From Bordetella pertussis 18323 (lineage in GTDB: Bacteria; Pseudomonadota; Gammaproteobacteria; Burkholderiales; Burkholderiaceae_B): a DNA stretch of 64,000 bases. The stretch is from the NCBI RefSeq assembly GCF_000306945.1, contig NC_018518.1:1922001-1986000 (forward strand), in the 5' to 3' direction. The position numbers and the translations under genes are program-made. Positions 52,646 through 62,841 of this stretch are shown here, one piece after another. Each line of letters opens with the position of its first letter. The first letter of the stretch is position 1. The notes under the pieces were generated by a model. The model was given only the letters and a program-made list of their open reading frames with translations, was not told the origin of the DNA and ran no database searches.

Positions 52646-53572
52646 ATGAGCACCCCTGCTTTCGACCGGCTGGCCGACCTGAAAATGCTGGCGGTATTGG
52701 CCGACACGCGCAGCTTTACCGCGGCCGCCCAGCGCCTGGGCGTCTCCAAGTCCCTGATCAGCCTGCGCATGAAGGCCCTGGAGCAGGAGCTGGGGGTCAG
52801 CCTGCTGCTGCGCACGACCCGCTCGGTGCGTCCGACCGAAGCCGGAGCCCTGCTGGTCGAGCGGGCCCGCCCGGCGCTGGACACGCTCGAGGACAGCCTG
52901 GGCGAAGTGCGCAATCTCGCCCGCGCACCGCGCGGCCGCCTGCGCCTGACCGCCCCCGTGGCATTGGGCCGCCAGCACCTGGGCATCTGGCTGGCGCGCC
53001 TGGGCCAACATTTCCCGGACATCGCGCTGGAAGTCTATTTATCGGACCGCTTCGTCAACCTGCGCCAGGAAGGGTACGACTTCGCCTTAAGGCACGCCGA
53101 CCAGGTCTCCGATGCCTACGTGAGCAAGCGCCTGTGCGCCACCCGTGCCCACCTGGTAGCCAGCCCCGCTTATCTGGCCCGCCATGGCCGTCCTGCGCAC
53201 CCATCGGAACTGGCCCGCCATCGCTGCCTGCTGTACCGCGGCGACGAGCGCAGCCCGCAGTGGTCGTTCGCCCCCAGGCAGGGGCGCGGCGCGGCCGTGC
53301 ACGTCAAACCGGTGGACTGCCTCAGCGTCAACAACAGCGAGCTGCTGCGCGAGAGCGTGGCCCACGGCCTGGGCATCGCCATGGTGCCGGACTTCAGCCT
53401 GGGCGATTGCGCGGACCTGGAGCCGGTCCTGCCGCAGTGGGACTGCTATGCGGGATTCGGGCGCTCGCTTTACCTGCTCAAGCCGTTCTCGGCCACGCCC
53501 ACCGAGGCGCACCGCGTGGTCGAGCAAGCCCTGGCCGAGCATTTCCGGCCGGGCTTCGCCACGCCGGCCTGA
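52646..53572 (+). CDS. LysR family transcriptional regulator (divergent from mmsA)
   Basis: A 308-residue regulator. The winged HTH occupies about 10-70 ([20 protein letters not shown], then [20 protein letters not shown]). The effector domain starts at [20 protein letters not shown] and has the CrgA-type [20 protein letters not shown] and LNSELL-like [20 protein letters not shown]. It probably controls mmsA through the palindrome at its start. Its inducer is unknown. It converges with oxyR, 14 bases apart. Confidence 0.9.
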   Translation: MSTPAFDRLADLKMLAVLADTRSFTAAAQRLGVSKSLISLRMKALEQELGVSLLLRTTRSVRPTEAGALLVERARPALDTLEDSLGEVRNLARAPRGRLRLTAPVALGRQHLGIWLARLGQHFPDIALEVYLSDRFVNLRQEGYDFALRHADQVSDAYVSKRLCATRAHLVASPAYLARHGRPAHPSELARHRCLLYRGDERSPQWSFAPRQGRGAAVHVKPVDCLSVNNSELLRESVAHGLGIAMVPDFSLGDCADLEPVLPQWDCYAGFGRSLYLLKPFSATPTEAHRVVEQALAEHFRPGFATPA

Positions 53573-53586
53573 CCAGGCCGCTGCCC

Positions 53587-54540
53587 TCAATCCACCTGCG
53601 CGCTGGCGGCCTCTTCGTCGAGCATGCGCACGCCCGGCAGGCCACACGCATACACCGCCTGGGCCAGCGCCTCGATGGCCGCCAGGCGCGGAAAACTGCG
53701 CCGCCACGCCAGCACCACGCGGCGCTCGGGCGTCTCGCCATCGAACGGCAGGTAGCGCAACAGGCTCTTGGGCTGCGGCGGATTCGGCACCGCGGTGAAC
53801 GGCAGCACCGTCACCCCGATCCCGGCCGCCACCATGTGGCGGATGGTCTCCAGCGAGGAGCCTTCGAAGGTGCGCTGGATGCCGTCGCTGGAAGCGGAAA
53901 AGCGCGACAGCTCCGGACACACTTCCAGCACCTGGTCGCGGAAACAGTGGCCGCTGCCCAGCAGCAGCATGGTCTGCTGCTTGAGATCCTGCGCGTCGAT
54001 GGCCTTGCGCTGCGCCCATTCGTGGTCATGCGGCACGGCCACCACGAACGGTTCGTCGTACAGCGGCTGCATGACCAGGCCGGCTTCTGGCAGCGGCAAG
54101 GCCATGATGGCGCAATCGATCTCGCCCTGGCGCAGCAGCTCGACCAGCCGCACCGTGAAGTTCTCCTGCAGCAGCAAGGGCATCTGCGGTGTGCGCGCGA
54201 TCTGCTCGGGCACCAGGCGCGGCAGCAGGTACGGGCCGATGGTGTGGATCACGCCCACCCGCAGCGGCCCGGCCAGCGGATCGTGGCCCTGGCGGGCGAT
54301 CTCCTTGATGCTGGCGCTTTCCTCCAGCACTTTCTGCGCCTGCGCCACGATGCGCTGGCCGATGGGCGTCACGCCCACCTCGGTGCCGCCGCGCTCGAAC
54401 AGGGTCACGCCCAGCTCGTCCTCCAGCTTGCGGATCGCCACCGACAGGGTCGGCTGGCTGACGAAACAGGCCTCGGCCGCACGGCCGAAATGCCGTTCGC
54501 GCGCCACCGCGACGATGTATTTGAGTTCGGTCAGTGTCAT
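53587..54540 (-). CDS. oxyR: Hydrogen-peroxide-sensing regulator OxyR
   Basis: A 317-residue LysR regulator. The HTH is FGRAAEACFVSQPTLSVAIR, and GVTLFERGGTEVGVTPIGQR follows. The two redox cysteines sit in GSGHCFRDQVLEVCPELSRF, matching Cys199 and Cys208 of E. coli with eight residues between them. Peroxide oxidises them to a disulfide that activates catalase and other genes. It ends near the LysR gene and is followed on the same strand by nothing; recG lies 51 bases upstream on the same strand. Confidence 0.95.
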   Translation of the reverse strand: MTLTELKYIVAVARERHFGRAAEACFVSQPTLSVAIRKLEDELGVTLFERGGTEVGVTPIGQRIVAQAQKVLEESASIKEIARQGHDPLAGPLRVGVIHTIGPYLLPRLVPEQIARTPQMPLLLQENFTVRLVELLRQGEIDCAIMALPLPEAGLVMQPLYDEPFVVAVPHDHEWAQRKAIDAQDLKQQTMLLLGSGHCFRDQVLEVCPELSRFSASSDGIQRTFEGSSLETIRHMVAAGIGVTVLPFTAVPNPPQPKSLLRYLPFDGETPERRVVLAWRRSFPRLAAIEALAQAVYACGLPGVRMLDEEAASAQVD

Positions 54541-54591
54541 AGCGCCACTCGCTCCAGGTATGCCGCGCCGCCCCGTGTCGGCGCCGGCCCT

Positions 54592-56682
54592 TCAAGTACG
54601 TAGAAAATCCTCGCGCCCCCGCATCCAGCGCGCCAGGTGGGCGGCCACCGCCTCGGGATGCTTGGCGCGCAGCCACACCGCCGCCTCGCGCGCCTGCTCG
54701 GCGATGGCCACGTCGGCCTCCAGGTCGGCAAAGCGCAGCAAGGCCAACCCGGACTGGCGCGTGCCGAGGAATTCGCCCGGCCCGCGCTGCTCCAGATCGC
54801 GCCGCGCGATTTCGAATCCGTCGCTGGTCTCGAACATGGCGCGCAGCCGCTGGCGCGCCACCTGCGACAACGGCGCCTGGTACAGCAGCACGCAGATCGA
54901 CTCGGCGGTGCCGCGCCCGACCCGGCCGCGCAGCTGGTGCAGCTGCGCCAGCCCGAAGCGCTCGGCATGCTCGATGACCATCAGCGACGCGTTCGGCACG
55001 TCGACTCCGACTTCGATGACCGTGGTGGCGACCAGCAGGTCGATCTCGCCCTCGCGAAACGCGCGCATGACCTCGGCCTTCTCGGCCTGCGGCAGGCGTC
55101 CGTGGACCAGCCCGATGCGCAGGTCGGGCAAGGCGGCGCGCATCGCCTCGTGGGTATCGACCGCCGTCTGCAGCTCCAGCGCCTCGCTCTCTTCCACCAG
55201 GGGACAGACCCAGTACGCCTGCCGTCCCTGGCGCGCCGCATGGGCGATATGGCCGATGACCTCTTCGCGTCGGGCATCGGCCACCAGCTTGGTGACCACC
55301 GGCGTGCGGCCGGGCGGCAATTCGTCGATCACCGAGACGTCCAGATCGGCGAAGAAGGTCATCGCCAGCGTGCGCGGGATGGGCGTGGCGCTCATGTTGA
55401 GCTGGTGCGGCACGATCACCCCGCGCCCGGTCTCCCCCTTGCGGCTCAGGGCCAGCCGCTGGCCCACGCCGAAGCGGTGCTGTTCGTCGACGATGGACAG
55501 GCCCAGCCGCTGGAACATGACGTGATCCTGGATCAGCGCCTGCGTGCCGACCACCAGCTGCACGCTGCCATCGGCCACGGCGGCGGCAGCCTCGCGGCGC
55601 GCCTTGGCGCTCAGGCTGCCGCTCAGCCAGGCCACGGCTACGCCCAGCGGCTCCAGCCAGCCCACCAGCTTGCGGAAATGCTGTTCGGCCAGGATTTCGG
55701 TGGGCGCCATCAACGCCACCTGGGCCTCGCAGGCAATGGCCTGCGCGGCGGCGATGGCCGCCACCACGGTCTTGCCGCTGCCCACGTCGCCCTGCAGCAG
55801 GCGGTGCATCGGATAAGGCTGCGCCAGATCGGCGGCGATCTCGGCCACCACGCGCTGCTGCGCCCCGGTCAGCGCAAACGGCAAGGCCTCGTACAGGCGC
55901 GCCACCAGCCCGTCCTCGTCCTGGCTGGCCGGCAAGGGCTCGGCACGCTTGACCCGGCGCGCCGCGCGCGCGGCCGCCAGCGACAGTTGCTGCGCCAGCA
56001 GCTCGTCGAACTTGATGCGGCGCCAGGCGGGATGGATGCGCTCCATCAGCTCGTGCTCGGCCGCATCCGGCGGCGGCGCGTGCAGCAGGCGCACGGCGGG
56101 CGCGAATTCGGCCAGGCCATAGCGCCGGCGCGCCTCCTCGGGCAGGGTATCGGAGAGATCGGCCCGCGCCAGCGCCTGGCCGATGGCCTTGCGCAGCGTG
56201 GGCTGTGGCAGGCCGTCGGTGCTGGGATAGACCGGCGTCAGCGACGCCGGCAATGGCTGGTCGGCGCTGCTCATGCGCGGGTGCACCATCTCGCGGCCGA
56301 ACAATCCGCCGCGCACTTCACCGCGCGCCCGCAGGCGCCGCCCCACCGTCAGCTGCTTCTGCTGGCTGGGATAGAAGTTCAGCCAGCGCAACTGCAACTC
56401 GCCCGTGTCGTCGGCCAGTACGGCAGTCAGTTGCCGGCGCGGCCGGTACAGCACCTCGGAGCGCAGGATCTCGCCTTCGACCTGCGCGGCGAACCCCGGC
56501 CGCAAGGACGATACCGGCGTCACGCGGGTCTCGTCCTCGTAGCGCAACGGCAGATGCAGCACGAAATCCTCGGGCACGACCAAGCCCAGATTATGGAGCT
56601 TGCGCTCGGTATCTGTGGGTCGGGCCGCGCCGCTGGCCTTGGCGGCCGGCTTGGGCGCGGCAGGCGCGTCGTTACTGCTGAT
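54592..56682 (-). CDS. recG: ATP-dependent DNA helicase RecG, unusual or mutated start codon
   Basis: A 696-residue helicase for reversing stalled forks. The wedge domain has VLHLPLRYEDETRV and GEVRGGLFGREMVHPRM. Helicase motifs follow: LLQGDVGSGKTVVAAIAAAQ (I), ALMAPTEILAEQHF (Ia), SIVDEQHRFGVGQRLALS (II, D-E-Q-H), LNMSATPIPRTLAMTFF (III), LVATTVIEVGVDVPNASLMV (V) and HQLRGRVGRGT (VI). Coding sequence (ERKLHNLGLVVPEDF) extends upstream of the first TTG (56583). The only codon with a good Shine-Dalgarno (GGGAG, six bases before) is ATC at 56682, so the original ATG is probably mutated. If TTG is used, 33 residues are lost. Confidence 0.9.
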   Translation of the reverse strand: MSSNDAPAAPKPAAKASGAARPTDTERKLHNLGLVVPEDFVLHLPLRYEDETRVTPVSSLRPGFAAQVEGEILRSEVLYRPRRQLTAVLADDTGELQLRWLNFYPSQQKQLTVGRRLRARGEVRGGLFGREMVHPRMSSADQPLPASLTPVYPSTDGLPQPTLRKAIGQALARADLSDTLPEEARRRYGLAEFAPAVRLLHAPPPDAAEHELMERIHPAWRRIKFDELLAQQLSLAAARAARRVKRAEPLPASQDEDGLVARLYEALPFALTGAQQRVVAEIAADLAQPYPMHRLLQGDVGSGKTVVAAIAAAQAIACEAQVALMAPTEILAEQHFRKLVGWLEPLGVAVAWLSGSLSAKARREAAAAVADGSVQLVVGTQALIQDHVMFQRLGLSIVDEQHRFGVGQRLALSRKGETGRGVIVPHQLNMSATPIPRTLAMTFFADLDVSVIDELPPGRTPVVTKLVADARREEVIGHIAHAARQGRQAYWVCPLVEESEALELQTAVDTHEAMRAALPDLRIGLVHGRLPQAEKAEVMRAFREGEIDLLVATTVIEVGVDVPNASLMVIEHAERFGLAQLHQLRGRVGRGTAESICVLLYQAPLSQVARQRLRAMFETSDGFEIARRDLEQRGPGEFLGTRQSGLALLRFADLEADVAIAEQAREAAVWLRAKHPEAVAAHLARWMRGREDFLRT

Positions 56683-56697
56683 GGGCGGCTCCCGGCG

Positions 56698-57084
56698 TTA
56701 CAGCACCAGCACCGCTTCCATTTCGAACTGAGCGCCCTTGGGCAGGCTGGCCACGCCTACCGTCGAGCGGGCCGGGAACGGCTGCGGGATCAGCTCGGCC
56801 ATGATGGCGTTGGCGGCGGCGAACTTGTTCAGGTCCGTCAGGAACAGCGTCAGCTTGACGATGTCGTCCAGCGTGCCGCCCGCTTCCTTGATGACCGCCT
56901 GCATGTTGGCGAACGCCTGGCGCACCTGGGCGTCGAAATTCTCGGACACCAGGTCGCCGGTGCCCGGCTCCAGGCCGATCTGGCCCGACAGGTAGACCGT
57001 CTTGGCGCCGGTGGCGGCGACCGCCTGGGAGTACGGGCCGACCGCGGCGGGCGCGGCGTCGGTATGAATGATCTGCTTGCTCAT
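56698..57084 (-). CDS. ridA: RidA family 2-iminobutanoate/2-iminopropanoate deaminase
   Basis: A 128-residue trimer-forming protein. IHTDAAPAAVGPYSQAVAAT opens the family, LSGQIGLEPGTGDLVSENFD follows, and the C-terminal AIMAELIPQPFPARSTVGVA has the substrate-binding Arg near 104, with PKGAQFEMEAVLVL at the end (Glu near 120). It hydrolyses reactive enamine/imine intermediates from PLP enzymes. It is followed by recG on the same strand, 15 bases away, so they are likely cotranscribed. Confidence 0.93.
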   Translation of the reverse strand: MSKQIIHTDAAPAAVGPYSQAVAATGAKTVYLSGQIGLEPGTGDLVSENFDAQVRQAFANMQAVIKEAGGTLDDIVKLTLFLTDLNKFAAANAIMAELIPQPFPARSTVGVASLPKGAQFEMEAVLVL

Positions 57085-57260
57085 GGGGACAGTCCTCGTG
57101 ATAGGGAACATCGACTATCGGAGTTTAATCAGCAATAGGCATTTGCGAAAGTGGCCCGCCCTCAACCATTTGGACGAGCCTCGCGTGCCATTGCGCCATG
57201 AGCGGATGGTACAGAGGCCGGGCAGCCGCCGGCAATGCGCGACCGCCATTGCGGACCGGT

Positions 57261-59638
57261 TTACCAAGCGTAGCGGTAACCCAGCTGCACGGTCCACGGC
57301 AGGCTGAGCCTGGGCCCGTGCGCGTACTCGTACGACGCGTACAGATTGTGGCCCTTGCCCAGCGCGGCCGCCACGCCCAGTCCCAGTTCGACGCGGCCCG
57401 CGCCCAGGTCGGTACGGTGCGCGATGCCGTTGGTGCGCACCGTGCTCACGCCCTTGAGTTCCTGCACCCAACTCAGCTGCGCGTAGGGCTGCACCACCGC
57501 GCCGCCGCGCAAGTCGAAGCGGCGGCCGGCTTGCGCGCCTACCCGCGCCTGCAGCGACGTGCCGCCGTCATCCTCGATACGCAGGCCATTGCTGGCCGTG
57601 TACGTACCGCCGCCGGCACGAAACCACGCCAGTTCGGCCTGCGGCTCGACGAACCAGTGCCGGTCCAGCGCCAGACGCCGGCCGGCCTCCAGCGTCACGC
57701 CCACGCCATTGGCGCGGTAGCTGCCGGACACGGTGCGCCCCGCCCAGCCAGGTGCGTCGAACGAATTCTCGAAGCGGCTGGCGCGCAGCGTGGCATCGGC
57801 GTACACGCCATTGGCGCCGATATAGGTGGCATAGCCGCCCACGTGCACGCTGTCGGTGTGCCCCTTTCCCTGGCCGGAAAACCCGCGTGACGCGCGCGTG
57901 TAGCCCAGCAACCAGCCCGCATGCCAACGGCCGCCGGCCACGGGCCAGGCCCGGTCGGCGCCCAGCTCGATGCCGCTGACGCCTTGCTGGAAATGCCGGC
58001 CCGCGCGCGGACTGATGCGCTGGCGCTGGCTGAACGCCCGGCCCCAGGCGCCGCCGGCGTCCGGGTTCAGGCGCAATTCGCCCATGCGCTTGCCCAACGC
58101 GTTGGATTCGGCATACCACAACCCCTGCACCGCGCCCAGTCCGCCGGTATCCAGCGCCGCGGCGGCGGTGGACGAATACCCCGTCCTGACTAGGCCCCAG
58201 GCGCCGCCCGGCTGCTGCGCCAGCCCGTAGCGATAGGTGCCGAAGTCGGCCCTGCCGTCGCTGCCGTCGAGTTCGAAACTGGCCTTGCCGTCTGCGGGCG
58301 CGCGCACCAGCACGGCCTGTGCCTTCGACGGCTCGGCGCCGGCCGGCGCGCGCAACCACACGCGATGCCGCCCTTCGGCCTGGTCGGTCACCACCAGTTG
58401 ATCGGCATGCTCCAGCGCGGCGTCCGCACGCATCTCGAACGAACCGGCGCCCGCCAGGGTGCGCACCGTCAGCGTTTGAAAACCCGGTCCGGCCGCATCG
58501 CCGAACACGACGGCCGCGCCAGGCTCCATGCTCAGTTCGCCCACGCTGGATGCCGCGCTCATGCGCCATTGGCCGCCCGCGCCCAGGGCCAGCCTGTCAA
58601 GCGACTGAGTCGCGCCATGCCACTGCGCGCCGTCGGCCACATCGAGCTCGAGCGGCGCCTGGTCCAGCCCGACGCGCAAGCCCGGCCGCACGGGCGTGCC
58701 GAACCCATCCTTCTCCGGCGCCGTCTCGGGCGCGCGCACGACATCGCCCTGCGCGACCGCCGCGCCGCGCAGGACGAGCCGCACCGGCACCGGCGTGGTC
58801 TGGCGCAACAGCTGCGCGCCGCCAGCGACCCGCCACTCAGGTCGGCCCGCCCACCGCTACTCAGAAGCAGGCCCGAGCGGCCGCTGAACCGGGTGTTGCG
58901 CGCCGCCAGCTCGCCATCGCCATCCATCCTGGCCGCCCGCTCGCCCAGCACCTCACTGTCAGCCAGACTGGCCTTGGCGGCGTACTTGATCGACAAGCCC
59001 GTGGCATGCAGGCCACGCACGGTACTGCGCACAATATCCGCCCGGGCCCTGCTGACCAGCTGCATGCCCTGCTCCCCTTCGACCGTGCTGTCGGACAGGA
59101 TCAGCGACGCATCCGGGCCGGCGACACGCAAGGCCAGCGGCCGACGGCTCCAGTCGCCGGCACTCGAACCGTACCGGTTGCGGATGGTCGTGCCGCGCGC
59201 GGTCAGCGCGCCGGCCCGCACCATCACCGTGCCGCGCGGCTAATAACTGCTATCCAGGCCGAGGTCGCCGCTGGAAGTGATCGCGGCCTCCTCCAGCGTC
59301 AGCGAAACGCCGGTCTTGTCCAGCAATACGCCCACCCCTCGCGCGCCGGTGGTTTCCACCGTCATCTTGCGCGCGACCCAGGGCCCGGTATGCAAGGCCG
59401 CGGTCTTGTCCGGAACCTCGATGCCGATCTCGCCCTGGCCGGTCTTCTTGATCGTGGCGCCGGACCAATGCTCCGCACGGGCCAGCGGCGCCCCGATCAT
59501 CGCGCCGCCCAGCGCCGCGGCAAGCACCGGCCGCGCTGCGCTTGCGACCATTCGGACCGGTTGGCGGCGCCCGGAAACAGGCAAGGAAAACAACGGTGAA
59601 ACAGACCTGAGCATGGCATCCTCTTGCGAACGCTGCAT
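57261..59638 (-). pseudogene. Autotransporter (pertactin-like) gene with stop codon and frameshift
   Basis: The N-terminal section (59638-59240) has a long basic signal (RMVASAARPVLAAALGGAMI, cleaved near ARA-E) and passenger start (GEIGIEVPDKTAALHTG). It ends at an in-frame TAG (59240-59242), then continues as MVRAGALTARGTTIRN in the same frame. Near 58820-58835 the frame shifts after ADLSGGSLAA to LRQTTPVPVRLVLRG. The C-terminal part has the pertactin-type linker and a 12-strand barrel starting about GAWGRAFSQRQRISPRAGRH and ending SLPWTVQLGYRYAW with the terminal aromatic residue. Repaired, the product would be about 790 residues. The barrel fragment lacks a signal peptide and cannot be exported. 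Confidence 0.9.
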
Positions 59639-59777
59639 CCCTCATGCAGCAATCCGCGCAGTCTGCCGACCGTCCATATACAGGCCTATCAGCTCTTACC
59701 GTGGCATCTGGCGAAAAGCCCCAACGTCTCGCCTGTCTTGCCAGCAACCCTGGAACATTTCCCAGCACTCCGATCGT

Positions 59778-60581
59778 TCAGTCCCACGCCGGAGCCAGGC
59801 CCTCGGGATCGACTTCGCGACCGTTACGCTCCAGCGCGGCAATCCGCGCCATGTCGTCGGCGTCCAACGCCAGGCCGCGGGCCAGCAGATTGCTCGCCAG
59901 GTTCTCGCGCTTGGTCGAGGACGGGATCACCGCATAGCCCTGTTGCAGGGCCCAGGCCAGCGCCACCTGCGCCACGGTCGACCGATGCTTGTCCGCGATC
60001 CGCGCCAGCACCGGATCCTTCAGTACCTTGCCGTAGGCCAGGGTCATATAGGAAGTCACGGCAATACCCTGCTCCCTGAGGAAAGCCGTCAGCCTGGCGC
60101 TCTGCAGATAGGGGCTGAGTTCGATCTGGTTGGTGGCGATCTCGCCCTGTCCCACCGCCGCGATGGCCTGCCTGGTCAGCGCGATGTTGAAATTGGAAAT
60201 ACCGATCCGGCGCGTCAGGCCCAGCGCCTTGGCCTCGGCCAGCGCCTCCATGTGTTCGGGCAAGGCCACGCCGTTGCCCGGCGCGGGCCAGTGGATCAGC
60301 GTCAGGTCCACGTAGTCGGTGCGCAGTTTTTCCAGGCTGGCGCGCAGGCTGGGCAGCAGCTTGGCCCGGGCGTAGTTGTCGGTCCAGATCTTGGTGGTCA
60401 CGAACAGTTCGGAACGCGCCACGCCGCTTTCGGCGATAGTCTGGCCGACCTCGGTTTCATTGCCGTAGATCTGCGCCGTGTCGACGGCGCGATAGCCCAG
60501 GTCGATGGCGTTGCGGACCGAGTCGATCACGGTCTGGCCGGTCAGGCGGAAGGTACCCACGCCAAAGGAAGGGATGGTCAT
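59778..60581 (-). CDS. dkgB: Aldo/keto reductase, 2,5-diketo-D-gluconate reductase B type
   Basis: A 267-residue NADPH-dependent reductase. The barrel begins [40 protein letters not shown] holds the catalytic Asp and Tyr, [10 protein letters not shown] the Lys, and [12 protein letters not shown] the His. [12 protein letters not shown] and [15 protein letters not shown] (NADPH binding) complete the tetrad pattern. DkgB reduces methylglyoxal and other aldehydes. It lies downstream of the broken MFS gene on the same strand and is likely controlled by the divergent LysR regulator at 61875. Confidence 0.92.
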   Translation of the reverse strand: MTIPSFGVGTFRLTGQTVIDSVRNAIDLGYRAVDTAQIYGNETEVGQTIAESGVARSELFVTTKIWTDNYARAKLLPSLRASLEKLRTDYVDLTLIHWPAPGNGVALPEHMEALAEAKALGLTRRIGISNFNIALTRQAIAAVGQGEIATNQIELSPYLQSARLTAFLREQGIAVTSYMTLAYGKVLKDPVLARIADKHRSTVAQVALAWALQQGYAVIPSSTKRENLASNLLARGLALDADDMARIAALERNGREVDPEGLAPAWD

Positions 60582-60652
60582 GCGAAGACTCCTTGAATGC
60601 AAGACGGATGAATATGAAGGTTGTCGACGGCCTGCCGGCGGCGCCGGCCCGC

Positions 60653-61773
60653 TCAGGCGCCCTGCGCCACCCGGCGGCGGCCGGCATTGCCCAGCCAGAC
60701 CAGGCCCAGGCCGCCGGCGGCCAGCGCCGCGCCGACCAGGGGCACGGATGCATAGCCCAGGCCCTGGCCGATGGCCGCGCCGCCCAGCGCCGCGCCCAGC
60801 GCGTTGCCCAGGTTGAACGCGCCGACGTTGACCGACGAGGCCAGGCCCGGCGCCTGGGCCGCCGCCTGCATGACCCGCATCTGCACCGGCGGAACGATGC
60901 CGAAGGCCGCGGCCGCCCACACCACCAGCCCGATGGCCGCGCCCGCATGGGTGGTCAGCAGCAGCGGCAGCACGGCCATGATGACCGCGAGCAGCCCCAG
61001 GATCAGCTTGGTGGCGCCGTCGAGCGACCAGTCGGCCAGGCGGCCGCCCAGCGTATTGCCCAGCGTGAAGCCGATGCCGATCAGCACCAGGGCGAAGGCC
61101 ACGAAGTTGGGGCTGGCGTGGGTCAGGTCGGCCAGGACCGGCGCCACATAGGTGTAGAGCGCGAACATGGCGCCCGCGCCCAGCACCGTGGTGCCCATGG
61201 CCAGCAGGACCTCCGGGCGCGTGAGCACCCCCAGCTCGCGGCGCACGTCCGGACGCTTGCCGGGCTCGCCCTTGGGCCGCGCCAGCCACAGCGCGGCGAT
61301 GGTGACCAGGCCCAGGGCCGCCGTCCCGCCGAAGGCAAGCCGCCGATATTGGCCAGGGTCAGGCCCATGAACATGGCCGCGATGGCGCTGGCCTGCTTTT
61401 CGCGCGGCACCAGGCTGGCCGCCACCACGGCCCCGATGCCGAAGAAGGCGCCATGGTTGAGGCTGGTGATCAGGCGCGACAGCAACAGGGTCGAGTAGCT
61501 CGGCGCGAACGCCGAGAGCAGGTTGCCGACGGTGAAGATCAGCATCAGCGACATCAGGGCCGCGCGCTTGCCGAAACGGGCAAACAGCAGGGTCATGACC
61601 GGCGCTCCGAGCATCACGCCCACCGCGTAGGCCGAGATCAGCATGCCCGCGCTGGGAATGCTTACCTGCACACCGTCGGCGATGACGGGCAGCAGCCCCA
61701 TCGGCGTGAACTCCGTGGTGCCGATGGCGAATGCGCCGGTGGCCAGGGCAAACAATGCGGCCGAGGATTTCAT
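60653..61773 (-). pseudogene. MFS efflux transporter (YdhP/AraJ-like), deleted and frameshifted
   Basis: From 61773, frame 1 gives MKSSAALFALATGAFAIGTT, then EFTPMGLLPVIADGVQVSIP and ISAYAVGVMLGAPVMTLLFA, all typical of the DHA1 sugar-efflux-like family. After [12 protein letters not shown] (near 61340) the homology leaves this frame; [20 protein letters not shown] appears in another and leads into [20 protein letters not shown] and the last six helices. About 15-20 residues between are missing, so a deletion not divisible by three is likely. The full protein would have 12 helices, about 390 residues. Confidence 0.85.
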
Positions 61774-61850
61774 CGCCGCTTCTCCTTGAAAAAGTCCAAT
61801 GGCGACAGTGTGCCGGGTTTATATTTGCGGATTAAGCTCTGTATGAACCA

Positions 61851-61869
61851 AATTCTTTTGATTTGAATT
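61851..61869. promoter_or_regulatory. Probable LysR operator upstream of the LysR gene
   Basis: AATTC-N9-GAATT is a perfect five-base-arm inverted repeat with T-N11-A character, five bases before the LysR ATG and in a locally AT-rich gap between the divergent MFS and LysR genes. Confidence 0.5.
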
Positions 61870-61874
61870 CAACA

Positions 61875-62777
61875 ATGAAAACCACCCTGGACGAATTGCA
61901 GGCCTTCGTGGCCGTCGTGGACACGGGTTCGATCACCGCGGCCGCGGAACAGCTCGGGCTGACGGTCTCGGCCGCCAGCCGCACGCTGGGCCGGCTGGAG
62001 GAAAAGCTGCAGACCACCCTGGTGCGCCGCACGACCCGCCGGCTCGAGCTGACCGAGGAAGGGGCCGCTTTCCTGCAGCATGCGCGCGCCATCCTGGCCT
62101 CGGTCGGCGAGGCCGAGGAACAGATGGCGGCCCGCCGCATGCGCCCGGCCGGACGGCTGCGGGTCGACGCGGCCACTCCGTTCATGCTGCATGTGCTAGT
62201 ACCGCTGATAGCAGGCTTTCATGCCCGCTACCCCGAGGTGGAGCTGGAGCTCAATTCCAACGAAGGCATCGTCGATCTGATCGAAAAGCGCACCGACGTG
62301 GCGTTTCGCATCGGCGTGCTGAAAGACTCCACCCTGCACGCCCGCGCCGTCGGCACCAGCCGCCTGCGGGTGCTCGCCAGTCCCGCCTACCTCGAGCGTC
62401 GCGGCGCGCCCACCCGCACCGCGCAACTCGCGCAACATGCCCTGCTTGGCTTCACCCAGCCCGAGACGCTGAACGACTGGCCCTTGCGCGATGCGGACGG
62501 CGCCGTCCTGCGCATCCGGCCGACCATCGCCTCGTCCAGCGGTGAAACGCTGCGCCACATGGCCCTGGCGGGCCTGGGCATCGTCTGCCTGTCGGACTTC
62601 ATGACCGGCGAGGACCGCCGCGCCGGCGCACTGGTGCAACTGTTCGCCAGGCAGACTCTGGACGTGCGCCAGCCGGTCAACGCGGTCTACTACCGCAACA
62701 CCGCGCTGGCCGCGCGCATCACCTGCTTCGTGGACCACGTGATCGAGACGCTGGGCGCCCGGCCGTTCGACGCATGA
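61875..62777 (+). CDS. LysR family transcriptional regulator (divergent from MFS/dkgB)
   Basis: A 300-residue regulator. The HTH is DTGSITAAAEQLGLTVSAAS, then RTLGRLEEKLQTTLVRRTTR. The effector domain starts GRLRVDAATPFMLHVLVPLI and has the sensor segment SNEGIVDLIEKRTDVAFRIG and SSSGETLRHMALAGLGIVCL. It resembles YafC-type regulators, which often stand next to dkgB. The ATG at 61875 is preferred to a TTG at 61863. Its target MFS exporter is broken, so it may now control only dkgB. Confidence 0.9.
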   Translation: MKTTLDELQAFVAVVDTGSITAAAEQLGLTVSAASRTLGRLEEKLQTTLVRRTTRRLELTEEGAAFLQHARAILASVGEAEEQMAARRMRPAGRLRVDAATPFMLHVLVPLIAGFHARYPEVELELNSNEGIVDLIEKRTDVAFRIGVLKDSTLHARAVGTSRLRVLASPAYLERRGAPTRTAQLAQHALLGFTQPETLNDWPLRDADGAVLRIRPTIASSSGETLRHMALAGLGIVCLSDFMTGEDRRAGALVQLFARQTLDVRQPVNAVYYRNTALAARITCFVDHVIETLGARPFDA

Positions 62778-62800
62778 ACGGCGCCGGCGCGCGGCCAAAG

Positions 62801-62826
62801 AAAAACCGCCCGAAGGCGGCTTTTCC
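62801..62826. terminator. Bidirectional rho-independent terminator of the LysR gene and fpr
   Basis: CCGCC (62806-62810) and GGCGG (62815-62819) form a short stem with a CGAA loop, flanked by five A on the left and four T on the right. Read on the minus strand it is a UUCG tetraloop hairpin followed by TTTTTCTTT after fpr, the stronger direction. Confidence 0.85.
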
Positions 62827-62841
62827 TGGCGGCGCACGGCC

